This document shows positions 1 to 8,702 of a DNA stretch of 61,259 nt, in pieces. Both the position numbers and the translations under genes were made by a program. Source of the stretch: Mariprofundus sp. EBB-1 (GTDB lineage Bacteria; Pseudomonadota; Zetaproteobacteria; Mariprofundales; Mariprofundaceae); NCBI RefSeq assembly GCF_003665155.1, contig NZ_RCFQ01000016.1, positions 1 through 61,259 of the forward strand. The letters are read 5' to 3'. The notes below the pieces were generated by a model. That model did no database searches and was not told the DNA's origin. It saw only the letters and a list, made by a program, of their open reading frames with translations. The first letter of the stretch is position 1. Each line of letters begins with the position of its first letter.

Positions 1-107
1 TTGCCGAGTAGATTTCTTATAAGTCCGACAGACTCCTAGGTAGTGAATATATCCATAGCGACCATCCATAGCATGCGAGATGGCTGTAACGTGGTAAACT
101 CTGCCTC

Positions 108-491
108 ATGAAATCTATTCATTATCTGCTTTTTGCCCTGCTCACTATTGCATGCGGCAACATTCATATGGCGTATGCCAATAGTAGTCATAGCTTAAAA
201 GTCACCGCCAGCGCCTACAATTCGGTGCGTTCGCAAACACAGGGGAATCCTGCCATCGGTGCATGGGGAGACCGACTTAAACCCGGCATGAAAGTTATCG
301 CTGTATCCCGTGATCTGCTGCGCATGGGATTGAAACACAACACACGCGTTAAAATCGATGGTCTGCCCGGTATATATCTGGTCAAAGACAAGATGAATAA
401 ACGCTGGAGACGGAAAATTGATATTTACATGGGGCGTGATGTCAAATCGGCCCGGCGCTGGGGCAAGCGAAAAGTCACCATCAGATGGTGA
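108..491 (+). CDS. Secreted 3D-domain protein (double-psi beta-barrel)
   Basis: The 127-residue product has an N-terminal signal peptide (hydrophobic residues about 5-24, cleavage near AYA-NS). The rest is almost entirely a 3D domain: TASAYNS, then AWGDRL, VKIDGLPG, VKDKMN and IDIYMG, the spaced Asp positions that name the family. 3D domains adopt the barrel fold of the MltA lytic-transglycosylase C-terminus and of expansin-like proteins, so action on a cell-wall or other glycan in the periplasm or outside is plausible. Its stop overlaps the start of the GH6 gene, implying co-expression. No catalytic activity can be assigned from the domain alone. Confidence 0.8.
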   Translation: MKSIHYLLFALLTIACGNIHMAYANSSHSLKVTASAYNSVRSQTQGNPAIGAWGDRLKPGMKVIAVSRDLLRMGLKHNTRVKIDGLPGIYLVKDKMNKRWRRKIDIYMGRDVKSARRWGKRKVTIRW

Positions 492-2266
492 TGTTCATGT
501 TGGCCGCGATGGTGTTAGCCAGTACCGTTGCTTTTGCAGCACCTGATGCTGCAGAACTTAATGCACCCCACCTGACAACGACACAAGCTGATCAGGTCTG
601 TTTCAAGGCCACTATTCACGGTCAGGACCTGCATCTGGATGCCTCATGCACTACCATGCAAACGACCAACTACCATTGGCTACTCGGGGATGGTTCAAGC
701 AGAAAGGGACAGAAGCTAAAGTATCGTTACAACAAGGCTGGAGATTACCAAATTACTCTGACAGCCACAGGTAAGGGTGGAAAGGGTGTGGCCGTAGGAG
801 CGATGAGGGTTGTGAACGATCATATTTTGAAGGTGATTGGTAAAAAGAAACTGTCTCCTGAAAGAACGCATGTAGTGAATCCTTATGATGGTGCTGATAC
901 ATATATTAATCCCGATTATGCGCGATTAATTGAGACTTCAATCAAGCAGGTGGATAAGCCCGAATTAATAGCGCGCATGCGCAGTATGCAACAGATTGCT
1001 ACTGCGATCTGGCTGGACAGAATTCCTGCGATTTATGGTGGTAAGGAGAATAATGGCCGCAGCAGTCTGGAGCAGCATCTGATCAGGGCTTTGGCACAGC
1101 AGCGAGAAGGTGTTCCTATGCTGGTCGAGCTGGTTCTCTATAATCTACCCAACCGTGATTGCGCAGCGCTAAGTTCGAATGGTACACTGGATTTCCGTAG
1201 TGGTGGCCTGGAAACCTATAAAAAAGAGTATATTGATGTAATTGCCAATGTAATCGAAGATCCTCGTTTTGCTTCATTGCGTTTTGTGCTTATTTTAGAA
1301 CCTGATTCACTTCCCAATATGATTACTAATTTATGGCACCCAGAGTGTGCATTCGCCCATAAAAACAATGTTTATCTGATCGGTAATCAATATGCGATTC
1401 AGCGTATGAGTAAAGCGGTTAACACTTATCTCTATATGGATATTGGCCACTCCGGCTGGCTTGGCTGGGAAGAAAACCTGAAGGGTACGGTAGCGTATTA
1501 TACGAAAGTGGTTGCTGGCGCAGACAGTGATTCCGGTATGCGTGCAGTGGATGGGTTTATTACCAATACCTCCAATTTTACGCCCACGGAAGAACAGTTT
1601 CTCACTGATCCTAACCAGCAGGTGAACGGAGAAGTCGTAAAATCGGCAGAATTCTATGGTTGGAATCCGAATTTCGATGAGAAAGATTATATAGAAATAT
1701 TGCATGCAAAGTTCATCGAGAGTGGTTTTTCTAAGGATATGAAGTTTTTGATTGATACATCCCGCAATGGATGGGGTGGGGATAAACGGCCTAAAGCCAG
1801 CTCCGGGTCAGATACGGTAAACCACTATGTGGATCAGTCACGATTGGATCATCGTTTTCATCGGGGTAATTGGTGTAACCCGATCAATACAGGTTTAGGG
1901 GCGCGTCCGATCACACAACCTTATGGCGCGGCCCATCCCATTGCCGCCTTTATCTGGGCTAAGCCACCGGGAGAATCAGATGGCATCAGTGATCCGAATC
2001 AGGCTGAGGCCGATGGAGAGGGAAAACGCTTTGATAAAATGTGTGATCCGAATTATGTAGGGGATTTTGGCCCGACACCATCTGGAAAACCAACCGGGGC
2101 GATGGCCAGTGCACCAGCTTCAGGACACTGGTTTCATGAACAGTTTATGATGCTGATCAAGAATGCTTATCCAGCGGTGGAGGAGTCCGGGCAGATAGGC
2201 AAGCCTGTATATCTCGATATTCCCATCAACGATACCAAGACCTTTAGAAGTGTTGATCTTCAGTGA
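485..2266 (+). CDS. Secreted PKD-GH6 glucanase (cellulase/cellobiohydrolase family)
   Basis: A 593-residue secreted protein: signal peptide (1-18), a PKD-like beta domain (about 38-110, with WLLGDGS and YRYNKAGDY), then a glycoside hydrolase family 6 domain. GH6 landmarks are clear: YNLPNRDCAA (Asp225), LEPDSLPN (Asp274, matching the family acid), GHSGWLGW, GNWCNP, and PPGESDG (Asp499, matching the putative base). The cysteine pairs of the family are also present. Two aspartates of the usual YDLPDRDC motif are asparagines, but the third and key Asp is kept. The family cleaves beta-1,4-glucans with inversion. It overlaps the 3D-domain gene by 7 nt; ATG 491 (TGATG) is an alternative start. The true substrate could be a self-made exopolysaccharide rather than plant cellulose. 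Confidence 0.93.
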   Translation: MVMFMLAAMVLASTVAFAAPDAAELNAPHLTTTQADQVCFKATIHGQDLHLDASCTTMQTTNYHWLLGDGSSRKGQKLKYRYNKAGDYQITLTATGKGGKGVAVGAMRVVNDHILKVIGKKKLSPERTHVVNPYDGADTYINPDYARLIETSIKQVDKPELIARMRSMQQIATAIWLDRIPAIYGGKENNGRSSLEQHLIRALAQQREGVPMLVELVLYNLPNRDCAALSSNGTLDFRSGGLETYKKEYIDVIANVIEDPRFASLRFVLILEPDSLPNMITNLWHPECAFAHKNNVYLIGNQYAIQRMSKAVNTYLYMDIGHSGWLGWEENLKGTVAYYTKVVAGADSDSGMRAVDGFITNTSNFTPTEEQFLTDPNQQVNGEVVKSAEFYGWNPNFDEKDYIEILHAKFIESGFSKDMKFLIDTSRNGWGGDKRPKASSGSDTVNHYVDQSRLDHRFHRGNWCNPINTGLGARPITQPYGAAHPIAAFIWAKPPGESDGISDPNQAEADGEGKRFDKMCDPNYVGDFGPTPSGKPTGAMASAPASGHWFHEQFMMLIKNAYPAVEESGQIGKPVYLDIPINDTKTFRSVDLQ

Positions 2267-2389
2267 GCTGTTTTTATGTTCAATGAATAAGTGGAACCCT
2301 TAGGGATGCTCTGTGATGCCGAGGGCTAGAATACAGGGGCTCCCCACGTGTTCACATCAACAAGGAAGTGCTCACCTTAATGATCAGGT

Positions 2390-2794
2390 TTATTCGTCGG
2401 CAACCGCTGTTTTAATCTTTTCTAAGTGCGTTTCAACCAACATCAGGATACTTTGACACTTCTCTTCATCCAACAGACCAAGCCCATAGTGGGCAATGAT
2501 ATAACACAATGAAAATGCGATGACGGGATCATTCATGTTTCTGTTACCGGCCTCCACATTGGCCATGTAACTGCCCATTGCCGCATCTTTTGCTCTTGTG
2601 CGGGATTCCTGTGAACTCAGCAGGTCACGGAACTTCAGACATACCAGTGGTGCCATATGAAACAGATCGGCATCTGAGATGTTTTTTCCTGCCGCTTCAG
2701 CAAAAGGAATGGCTGCTTTTGCATCCTTGTATGCATCAATGATTTCAATGATCCAGCCTTCATTGGTTGTAGATATTGGTTTGGGGTATGTCAT
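2390..2794 (-). CDS. Hypothetical cytoplasmic protein
   Basis: A 134-residue soluble protein that I do not recognise. It has no signal peptide or membrane segment and appears largely helical, with a C-terminal stretch (about 85-130) rich in Leu, Cys and acidic residues. An AAGGAAA element lies upstream of the ATG. It is a single gene converging on the GH6 gene, with a dispersed repeat element upstream of it. Confidence 0.6.
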   Translation of the reverse strand: MTYPKPISTTNEGWIIEIIDAYKDAKAAIPFAEAAGKNISDADLFHMAPLVCLKFRDLLSSQESRTRAKDAAMGSYMANVEAGNRNMNDPVIAFSLCYIIAHYGLGLLDEEKCQSILMLVETHLEKIKTAVADE

Positions 2795-2883
2795 GTGTGG
2801 TTTCCTTAAAACAGTGCGTTGCCCGCACTATAAACGAACTGAATATGATGCGTAACTTATGTTTACGCTTTGCCAGGGCAATC

Positions 2884-2929
2884 GCATTAAAATATTTATG
2901 AAAAACGTATACCGCTAAGTACGCAAAGC
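2884..2929. repeat. Partial copy of dispersed heptamer-ended repeat
   Basis: It starts with GCATTAAAATATTTA, as does the element at 18440, and contains ACCGCTAAGTACGCAAAG with heptamers CGCTAAG (2913) and CGCAAAG (2922) spaced 9 nt apart. This is the same spacing seen in the ends at 18.6 and 58.6 kb. The third heptamer is degenerate. A related arm may be the TTTACC..CCCCAGGGA stretch at 3020-3060, so the whole gap 2884-3060 may be one decayed element. Confidence 0.6.
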
Positions 2930-3034
2930 AAAACCATACATAGTATTAGAAGCGCTTTGTCTTATATTAATATATCAGCTTGGGAATACTGTTTAGTTGG
3001 TCAAAGGCTCTCAAGAGCTGTTTACCGCTATTTA

Positions 3035-3059
3035 CCCCAGGGAGTTCTCTTCCCTGGGG
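3035..3059. terminator. Strong hairpin just after the membrane-protein gene
   Basis: A perfect 9-bp stem, CCCCAGGGA / TCCCTGGGG, with a 7-nt loop begins 2 nt beyond the stop codon of the minus-strand gene ending at 3062. No T-run follows on the minus strand, so it may be a weak or processing hairpin rather than a classic intrinsic terminator. It could alternatively be part of the decayed repeat element. Confidence 0.45.
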
Positions 3060-3061
3060 GA

Positions 3062-3583
3062 TCATTCTTTCGGGCTGGTCCATATCGTCTTTTTGATGAT
3101 CAGGCGTCCTAGCATGCTGACATGAATAGCTATCGCAGTGAATAACGCCCCAACGGTGACCGAAAAGGTGGTTATTGTATTCCAATCCATCGGTGATACG
3201 CCCACAAAATGCCGGGATATTTCACCAGCAATGGCTGGGAATATGATCACTGCAGACAGCGGTAGAAGGTAAATGGATGCCTTTCTTTTATGTTCGGGTT
3301 TGATCTCATAGCGCTGAATGGGATGACCATTTTTGTTGAGCTGGTAATGGTAGTTGTAACTACGGTCTGCCGGACGATCCTGAATTAGCGTGTAATCATT
3401 GCCATTAAATTCAAAATTGTAGGAAAATCCTGGCGTTGGGTTGTGCTCTTCAGAGACAATTACCCCATCGAATGCGACAGTTTCTCGGCCGGAGAAGGGA
3501 TGGTAGCAGAGTTCAAGGTCAAGATTCTCATCCTGAAATCGGTATGTGTTGCTACTTGTTAATGATAACTGATGATTGGTCAT
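3062..3583 (-). CDS. Hypothetical two-helix membrane protein
   Basis: A 173-residue protein not matched to a known family. The N-terminal half is soluble and beta-rich (Tyr/Asn/Phe rich). It is followed by two hydrophobic segments separated by a short loop: ASIYLLPLSAVIIFPAIAG, and then a second one beginning near TITTFSVTVGALF. The start is ATG 3583 because GGAGGT lies 7 nt upstream; an in-frame ATG at 3598 has no such site. A hairpin follows the stop. Confidence 0.6.
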   Translation of the reverse strand: MTNHQLSLTSSNTYRFQDENLDLELCYHPFSGRETVAFDGVIVSEEHNPTPGFSYNFEFNGNDYTLIQDRPADRSYNYHYQLNKNGHPIQRYEIKPEHKRKASIYLLPLSAVIIFPAIAGEISRHFVGVSPMDWNTITTFSVTVGALFTAIAIHVSMLGRLIIKKTIWTSPKE

Positions 3584-3640
3584 GTTATGCACCTCCATTT
3601 AAACGGCGATGCTGACAACGCAGCTAGTCTAAAATATGAC

Positions 3641-4348
3641 CTATCTCACAGTTTTAGAATGGGATGTGAACGAGAGATCACCATAATAGGTGGTGGCTTT
3701 TTGTCCGGAGTTATCACTATCGGTCATGATAGCAATAGCATCTATAAAGCGAATGTCTTTACCTGTGAACTTCCGTAGGTCTTCACGTACATTGCGGCTG
3801 TAGTGTTGCCATTGATTGATTCCCGAACGCCCTGATTCAACTGCAATCATCGTGGCATTAGAAGTGAAGGGATTGGGCCAGACTGCACCTGTAGCTTGAG
3901 AAGAAGACCATACATAGTTCAGAGCCTTGGTATTCCAGAAGAAGAGACCGCCATCCACAACGATATAAAGACGTGCTACGAAATCATCTCCGCGCTTTTC
4001 GGTCTCATTGAGGTTTGAATACAACTGTTCAGTCTTCCATGCCCAGTTGATCCAGGGGGTCTGTTCAAGATCGATATGAATTTTACGGAACAATCCAGAT
4101 GCTGCGGCATGACTGCTTGCTTTGAGCACTTTGCCATAGGAGGAATCCGTGACCAGGGTGTATTCTGTGTCGCCTGTAAAAGATCTGTTTTCCCAGCCTT
4201 CAATGTTTCCTTGTGAAAACAGCCCGATTTGCAGTTGATGGCTTTCAATGACTGCTGCTGAGCTAACAGCGAATGCTGAAAATAGTACAGGGCTTATGCT
4301 TAACAGGAATAATCTGATAACGCTCTTCCAATATTGAAGATAAGGCAT
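3641..4348 (-). CDS. DUF3047 secreted protein
   Basis: A 235-residue protein with an N-terminal hydrophobic signal (LFLLSISPVLFSAFAVSSAA). The remainder matches the DUF3047 pattern: TPWINWAWK, RGDDFVARLYIVVDGG, ALNYVWSSSQ, MIAVESG and AIAIMTDSDNSG near the C-terminus. The family has a jelly-roll-like exported domain of unknown function. ATG 4348 was chosen because GGGAGA lies 5-6 nt upstream; longer in-frame starts add an implausible polar leader. It is monocistronic, between a membrane protein and hslU. Confidence 0.8.
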   Translation of the reverse strand: MPYLQYWKSVIRLFLLSISPVLFSAFAVSSAAVIESHQLQIGLFSQGNIEGWENRSFTGDTEYTLVTDSSYGKVLKASSHAAASGLFRKIHIDLEQTPWINWAWKTEQLYSNLNETEKRGDDFVARLYIVVDGGLFFWNTKALNYVWSSSQATGAVWPNPFTSNATMIAVESGRSGINQWQHYSRNVREDLRKFTGKDIRFIDAIAIMTDSDNSGQKATTYYGDLSFTSHSKTVR

Positions 4349-4460
4349 CTTTTCTCCCTGGTGCATTCGTGTATTTCGCTGACTTGCTTCATGTTGCAAG
4401 TGTGAGATTGAATGCGTTGACATGGAAACGGTGCGTTCATTCAAAGTGATTGCGACGTCA

Positions 4461-4487
4461 GTAGAGCAATCATATAAACTGCTCTAC
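4461..4487. terminator. Hairpin downstream of hslU
   Basis: Perfect inverted repeat GTAGAGCA ... TGCTCTAC with an 11-nt AT-rich loop, 16 nt beyond the hslU stop. There is no U-tract on either side, so termination is only a possibility. Confidence 0.4.
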
Positions 4488-4502
4488 CGACATCTGAATC
4501 CA

Positions 4503-5846
4503 TTACAAGATATAACGGGAAAGATCCTCATCTTCACAGATTTCACCGAGTTGATCGCGTACATACTTAGCATCAACGTTTACTTTTGCGCCATTGCTAT
4601 CGGAAGCTTCAAAGCTGATCTCTTCGAGCACGCGCTCAAGCAGTGTGTGCAGACGGCGGGCACCTATATTCTCAGTTTTGTCATTCACCAATACAGCGAT
4701 GCGCGCAAGTTCGGCAATGCCTTCATCATCAAATACGATACTCACATTCTCAGTGTTGAGCAGTGCGACATATTGACGGGTAAGTGAAGCTTCAGGCTCA
4801 ACCAGAATACGACGGAACTCTTCTTCTCCGAGCGCCGACAGATTCACACGGATCGGGAAACGCCCCTGCAACTCAGGAATGAGGTCGGATGGTTTGGAGA
4901 GATGAAATGCACCGGATGCAATAAACAGAATATGATCGGTTTTGATATGACCATAACGTGTATTGACCGTAGTGCCTTCCACCAGTGGTAACAGATCACG
5001 CTGCACACCTTCGCGGGACACTTCGCCACCGGATGAGGTGCCGCTACGATGGGTGATTTTGTCCATCTCATCAAGGAATACGATACCATCATTTTCAGCC
5101 CGTTTAATGGCTTCATCTTTGATGGCGTCCTGATCAAGCAAACGGTCAGCTTCCTGTTGCTGAATGATTTTCAACGCATCGGCCACATCCATGCGTTTGG
5201 GCTTCTGTTTTTTGCCCATCATATTGCCCAGCATATCTTGCAGATCCATGCCGTCACCGCCCTGTCCTCCGGAAATGAATTGCATCATTGGAGCTTCCTG
5301 GGACTGTTCGACTTCAATTTCTACCTGACGTTTATTCAGTTCACCCAGGCGCAGTTTGTGGCGCATTTTTTCACGGGATTCGTTGGATGCACTATTGCTG
5401 TCGTTGCTTTGCGGGCCGGAATTGACCGGATGCGGAATAAGGATATCGAGCAGGCGATCTTCAGCCACCTTTTCAGCCTTGGTTTGTACGCGTGTGAGAT
5501 GTTCTTCACGCACGATTTTGATGGCTGTATCCACCAGATCGCGAATGATCGTTTCAACATCACGACCGACATAGCCGACTTCGGTGAATTTGGTTGCTTC
5601 AATTTTGATAAAAGGAGCATTGGCCAATCGCGCCAGTCGGCGGGCAATTTCAGTTTTACCTACACCTGTGGGGCCAATCATGAGAATGTTTTTCGGCGTG
5701 ATCTCTTCACGCATGGGGGATGCAACCTGCTGTCTGCGCCAGCGGTTACGCAGCGCAATGGCAACTGCACGTTTGGCATCGTTCTGGCCGACAATATGCC
5801 GGTCGAGTTCAGAGATTATTTCACGTGGGGTCATGGTTTGGCTCAT
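4503..5846 (-). CDS. hslU: HslU, ATPase subunit of the HslUV protease
   Basis: A 447-residue AAA+ unfoldase that forms a hexamer and feeds proteins into HslV in the cytoplasm. N-terminal [17 protein letters not shown] is the family signature, and Walker A GPTGVGKT is at 58-65. The Walker B stretch is [10 protein letters not shown], followed by the sensor/arginine region [10 protein letters not shown]. The C-terminus is DLSRYIL, which docks into HslV. ATG 5846 was chosen because it starts with the conserved N-terminus and sits 1 nt after the hslV stop, with AAGGAA inside the end of hslV. The upstream in-frame extension is not homologous. The I-domain is a Gln/Met-rich insert, as usual. Confidence 0.97.
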   Translation of the reverse strand: MSQTMTPREIISELDRHIVGQNDAKRAVAIALRNRWRRQQVASPMREEITPKNILMIGPTGVGKTEIARRLARLANAPFIKIEATKFTEVGYVGRDVETIIRDLVDTAIKIVREEHLTRVQTKAEKVAEDRLLDILIPHPVNSGPQSNDSNSASNESREKMRHKLRLGELNKRQVEIEVEQSQEAPMMQFISGGQGGDGMDLQDMLGNMMGKKQKPKRMDVADALKIIQQQEADRLLDQDAIKDEAIKRAENDGIVFLDEMDKITHRSGTSSGGEVSREGVQRDLLPLVEGTTVNTRYGHIKTDHILFIASGAFHLSKPSDLIPELQGRFPIRVNLSALGEEEFRRILVEPEASLTRQYVALLNTENVSIVFDDEGIAELARIAVLVNDKTENIGARRLHTLLERVLEEISFEASDSNGAKVNVDAKYVRDQLGEICEDEDLSRYIL

Positions 5847-5847
5847 T

Positions 5848-6378
5848 TTATGATTCCTTGGTAATAGCGTGGATGATGATATTGTCATTGGTATAGACAC
5901 ATATATTTGCTGCAATTTTCATGGCTTCCAGCGTTGTTTCTTCGGCATTTAACGCACTGTGATTGACCAGAGCCGTTGCTGCAGCTTTGGCATAAGCACC
6001 GCCGGAACCAATTGTGGCAATGCCATCATCAGGTTCGAGTACATCACCGTTACCCGAGATGAGCAGGGTATTCTCACTATCCGCAACAATCATCATCGCT
6101 TCAAGTTGTCGCAGGTATTTGTCGGTACGCCAGTCTTTGGCCAGTGCTACCGCCGCCCGCATCAGGCTGCCGCCATGTTCATCGAGCTTGGCTTCAAAAC
6201 GTTCAAACAAGTTCATGGCATCGGCAGTAGAACCTGCAAAACCGGTCAGAATAGCGCCATCGCGTATGGTGCGTACTTTGCGGGCGCTGTGTTTCATGAC
6301 CGTATCACCGAGTGAGACTTGTCCATCGCCACCAATGGCGACGTCACCGTTTTTTCGTACGCAACATATTGTAGTCAT
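5848..6378 (-). CDS. hslV: HslV, peptidase subunit of the HslUV protease
   Basis: A 176-residue Ntn-hydrolase and proteasome-like peptidase. After removal of Met1 the catalytic Thr is exposed ([11 protein letters not shown]). Family blocks [26 protein letters not shown] and [14 protein letters not shown] are present at the expected positions and the length is normal. GAGGT lies 5 nt before the ATG. It is the first gene of the hslV-hslU operon. The upstream gap is divergent with the TonB receptor, so a promoter, possibly heat-shock type, should lie in 6380-6500, but I could not define one. Confidence 0.97.
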   Translation of the reverse strand: MTTICCVRKNGDVAIGGDGQVSLGDTVMKHSARKVRTIRDGAILTGFAGSTADAMNLFERFEAKLDEHGGSLMRAAVALAKDWRTDKYLRQLEAMMIVADSENTLLISGNGDVLEPDDGIATIGSGGAYAKAAATALVNHSALNAEETTLEAMKIAANICVYTNDNIIIHAITKES

Positions 6379-6767
6379 GGAATACCTCGTGAAGAGTGAT
6401 CTGAGGTGAGTGACTCTATCGTCAGAGCATCAGAGAGTCAGTAGTTATAATTGGTCGTTTAAGGTGTGATATCAGTGTATATTTTATACGGTCAATTTTT
6501 GAAATTAGTAAAGTCTGTAGTGGTTCACTACAGTTGTAACCTATCCCTTCAATCCATCATCGTGTTCCCTGTTGCGGTATCGTGATTTTATTGAGAGTCC
6601 TTCCACCTGATCTATTAGTGGGGACCTTTGGTCAGGCTAATATTGTACTCGGCCATACACATTCATTAATTACAATACTAGATTAATAACCAATCTTGCC
6701 CATTCTATTTCATTGCCATACTGTTTCCATACTATTGGTGGGGACCAAAGGAGGGAAGAGAAAGTTT
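6379..6767 (+). promoter_or_regulatory. Divergent control region and candidate leader RNA of the TonB receptor operon
   Basis: This is a gene-free 389-bp stretch between hslV and the receptor gene. CTATTAGTGGGGACC (6612-6626) recurs as CTATTGGTGGGGACC (6732-6746), 14/15 identical and exactly 120 nt apart. CCTTTGGTC (6625-6633) is perfectly complementary to GACCAAAGG (6743-6751). The latter overlaps AAGGAGG, the only good Shine-Dalgarno for the receptor. The leader could therefore mask its ribosome site, or the repeats could be operators. No Fur box or known riboswitch class was recognised. Confidence 0.45.
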
Positions 6768-8699
6768 ATGGCATGGATGTCAGTACTATTTTTATTAATG
6801 ATTATATTTCCTGTGTGGATCTCACATGCAGAGACACCGGTTGATCTGCTATTTGATGAGCAGGACAGTGTAATTACAGCAACTGAGTCGCAGCGAGTGC
6901 TGGGACAGGTGCCTGCCATAGTGACTGTGATTACAGAAAAACAGATTCGGGATATGGGGGCGCATACGCTGATTGAGGTGCTGGATGCTGTTCCCGGCAT
7001 GAATGTCAGCTATCCAATGGACTTGGCTACGGGTCACACGTTGACAGTGCGTGGCCTTAAAAGCAGTGAAGCAGAGAAAACACTGTTGATGATCAATGGT
7101 CATCGGGTTAATAACCCTTATTCCGGTTCATGGACTTTTCTGTTCGACGAGTTCCCTCTCAATGATGTACGCCGTATAGAGATTATTCGAGGTCCGGGTT
7201 CAGCACTTTATGGCTCCAATGCGATGGCTGCCGTGATTCATGTGATTACTAAGAGTGGTGAGGATTTCCGTGGCTCTGGAGCATCTGTTGCAGCAGGGAA
7301 TCATAACACCCAACTTGGTCATATCAGGGGAGGTAGCAAAAAAGATAACCGTAATATTTTGTTAAGTTTGAATGCCTCATCGACCGATGGGGATAGACTA
7401 ATGATTCCTAGTGATGCAGCAGGTGCGACAGGACTAAGTAACTTTTGGCGTAAGCAGCAGTCAGCTTTTCTATCTGCATCATCAGGGAATTTGTCATTGT
7501 TTGCCATGCATATAAATAAACGTCGTGGTTCTGTTCTCGATGGCAGTAATAGAATTGATCAGAGTACAAATGTTGCGATTCGTCAGAGTGCTGTGGCTGT
7601 AGCATGGAAGCTGAGTGGTGATGACTGGGATGCTGAGTTGCGAACTGATGCAGACTTATTTGATCTGGATCCGCAATGGCAGATGTTTGGTGGTGCACAG
7701 ACTCTGCGTCCACAGGTCAAAGATTTGACACTTTCTGCTCGTGCTCTGTTGCGTTATCGTGGTTGGGAAATGCAGGAGTGGACCATCAGTCTGGCTTATG
7801 AGCATATAAGGCAGTTTGGTGTGCATATGTCCAATAATGGCTTGGATGTTTCTACTCTGTTTAACCATAACCGGAATGCTGTGCGTCAGGTGCCAGCATT
7901 GGTCATTCAGAATGAATGGTCTCCTCTACCGCAGTTGTCTATTACAACTGGCATTCGTATAGAGCGCTATTCCGATGTGGGTAGCCATGTTTCGCCACGT
8001 TTTGCGGCAATATGGAGCCCAATGTCATCATTGGATATTAAAGCGATGTACGGCCATGCCTTTCGTGCTCCGAGTTTTGTCGAACTTTATTCAAGCAATA
8101 ACCCCACAGTGCAAGGAAATCCCAACATTAGCCCTGAAACTGTCGATACAATTGAGCTTGGTGGATCCTTTCATGATGGCCTCTGGCGTCTGGACAGCGG
8201 TATCTTTTACAGCCGTTATAAAAGACAGATCACGCGAATTTCACCAAGTCCTTTGACCGTTAATGTTGGTCGTACCAACCTCAGAGGGTTTGAAGTTGAA
8301 CTACGTGCTGATGTGAAAAAAGGGCTTTATGGTTCTCTTGCATATACATGGCAGAGAAGCAGTAATGATCTGACCAGTCAGCAACTGCCGGGTGTATCTG
8401 TACGGATGATTAAATTCAGTGGAGATGTTCCTCTGCCATTGGATACGCATCTGCATACAGATCTGCGTTGGATGGGGCCACAATCCCGTGATCTAGGTGA
8501 TACTCGACCACCGGTCGGTGCAATATGGCTGGCTAACCTTGCGTTACGTACAGGCAATCCGGTTGATGGGTTGAGTACGAGTGTGACTGTGCGTAACCTG
8601 TTTAACCGGAAAGTTTACAGTCCCATCACTGTGCCGGGTATGTCTGATTTAACGCTTTTTGACAGGCAGTGGATGGTTAATCTCGCATATGAGTTCTAG
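6768..8699 (+). CDS. TonB-dependent outer-membrane receptor
   Basis: A 643-residue receptor with a signal peptide (about 1-22). The plug domain follows: VPAIVTVITEKQIRDMGA, LDAVPGMNV, TVRGLKSSEAE, RRIEIIRGPGSALYGSNAMAAVIHV. A beta-barrel then ends in LAYEF with the terminal aromatic residue. The barrel contains the usual FRAPSFVELY segment. ATG 6768 fits the signal peptide; AAGGAGGG lies 12 nt upstream, a longish spacing. It is followed 3 nt later by a periplasmic binding protein and then a sensor kinase. Ligand unknown; small vitamin-type receptors of the BtuB/CirA class are the nearest match by length and plug. Confidence 0.92.
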   Translation: MAWMSVLFLLMIIFPVWISHAETPVDLLFDEQDSVITATESQRVLGQVPAIVTVITEKQIRDMGAHTLIEVLDAVPGMNVSYPMDLATGHTLTVRGLKSSEAEKTLLMINGHRVNNPYSGSWTFLFDEFPLNDVRRIEIIRGPGSALYGSNAMAAVIHVITKSGEDFRGSGASVAAGNHNTQLGHIRGGSKKDNRNILLSLNASSTDGDRLMIPSDAAGATGLSNFWRKQQSAFLSASSGNLSLFAMHINKRRGSVLDGSNRIDQSTNVAIRQSAVAVAWKLSGDDWDAELRTDADLFDLDPQWQMFGGAQTLRPQVKDLTLSARALLRYRGWEMQEWTISLAYEHIRQFGVHMSNNGLDVSTLFNHNRNAVRQVPALVIQNEWSPLPQLSITTGIRIERYSDVGSHVSPRFAAIWSPMSSLDIKAMYGHAFRAPSFVELYSSNNPTVQGNPNISPETVDTIELGGSFHDGLWRLDSGIFYSRYKRQITRISPSPLTVNVGRTNLRGFEVELRADVKKGLYGSLAYTWQRSSNDLTSQQLPGVSVRMIKFSGDVPLPLDTHLHTDLRWMGPQSRDLGDTRPPVGAIWLANLALRTGNPVDGLSTSVTVRNLFNRKVYSPITVPGMSDLTLFDRQWMVNLAYEF

Positions 8700-8702
8700 T
8701 CG

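Noticed and set aside
1331-1705. 124-codon antisense reading frame in the GH6 gene
   Set aside because: Fully inside a convincing GH6 domain in the other strand; no family signal.
5049-5864. 271-codon frame antisense to hslU
   Set aside because: Shadow of the conserved HslU reading frame; no signature of its own.
6379-6767. Fur box upstream of the TonB receptor
   Set aside because: No GATAATGATTATC-like 19-mer found in the region; an ATTAATGATTATA stretch lies inside the coding region only.
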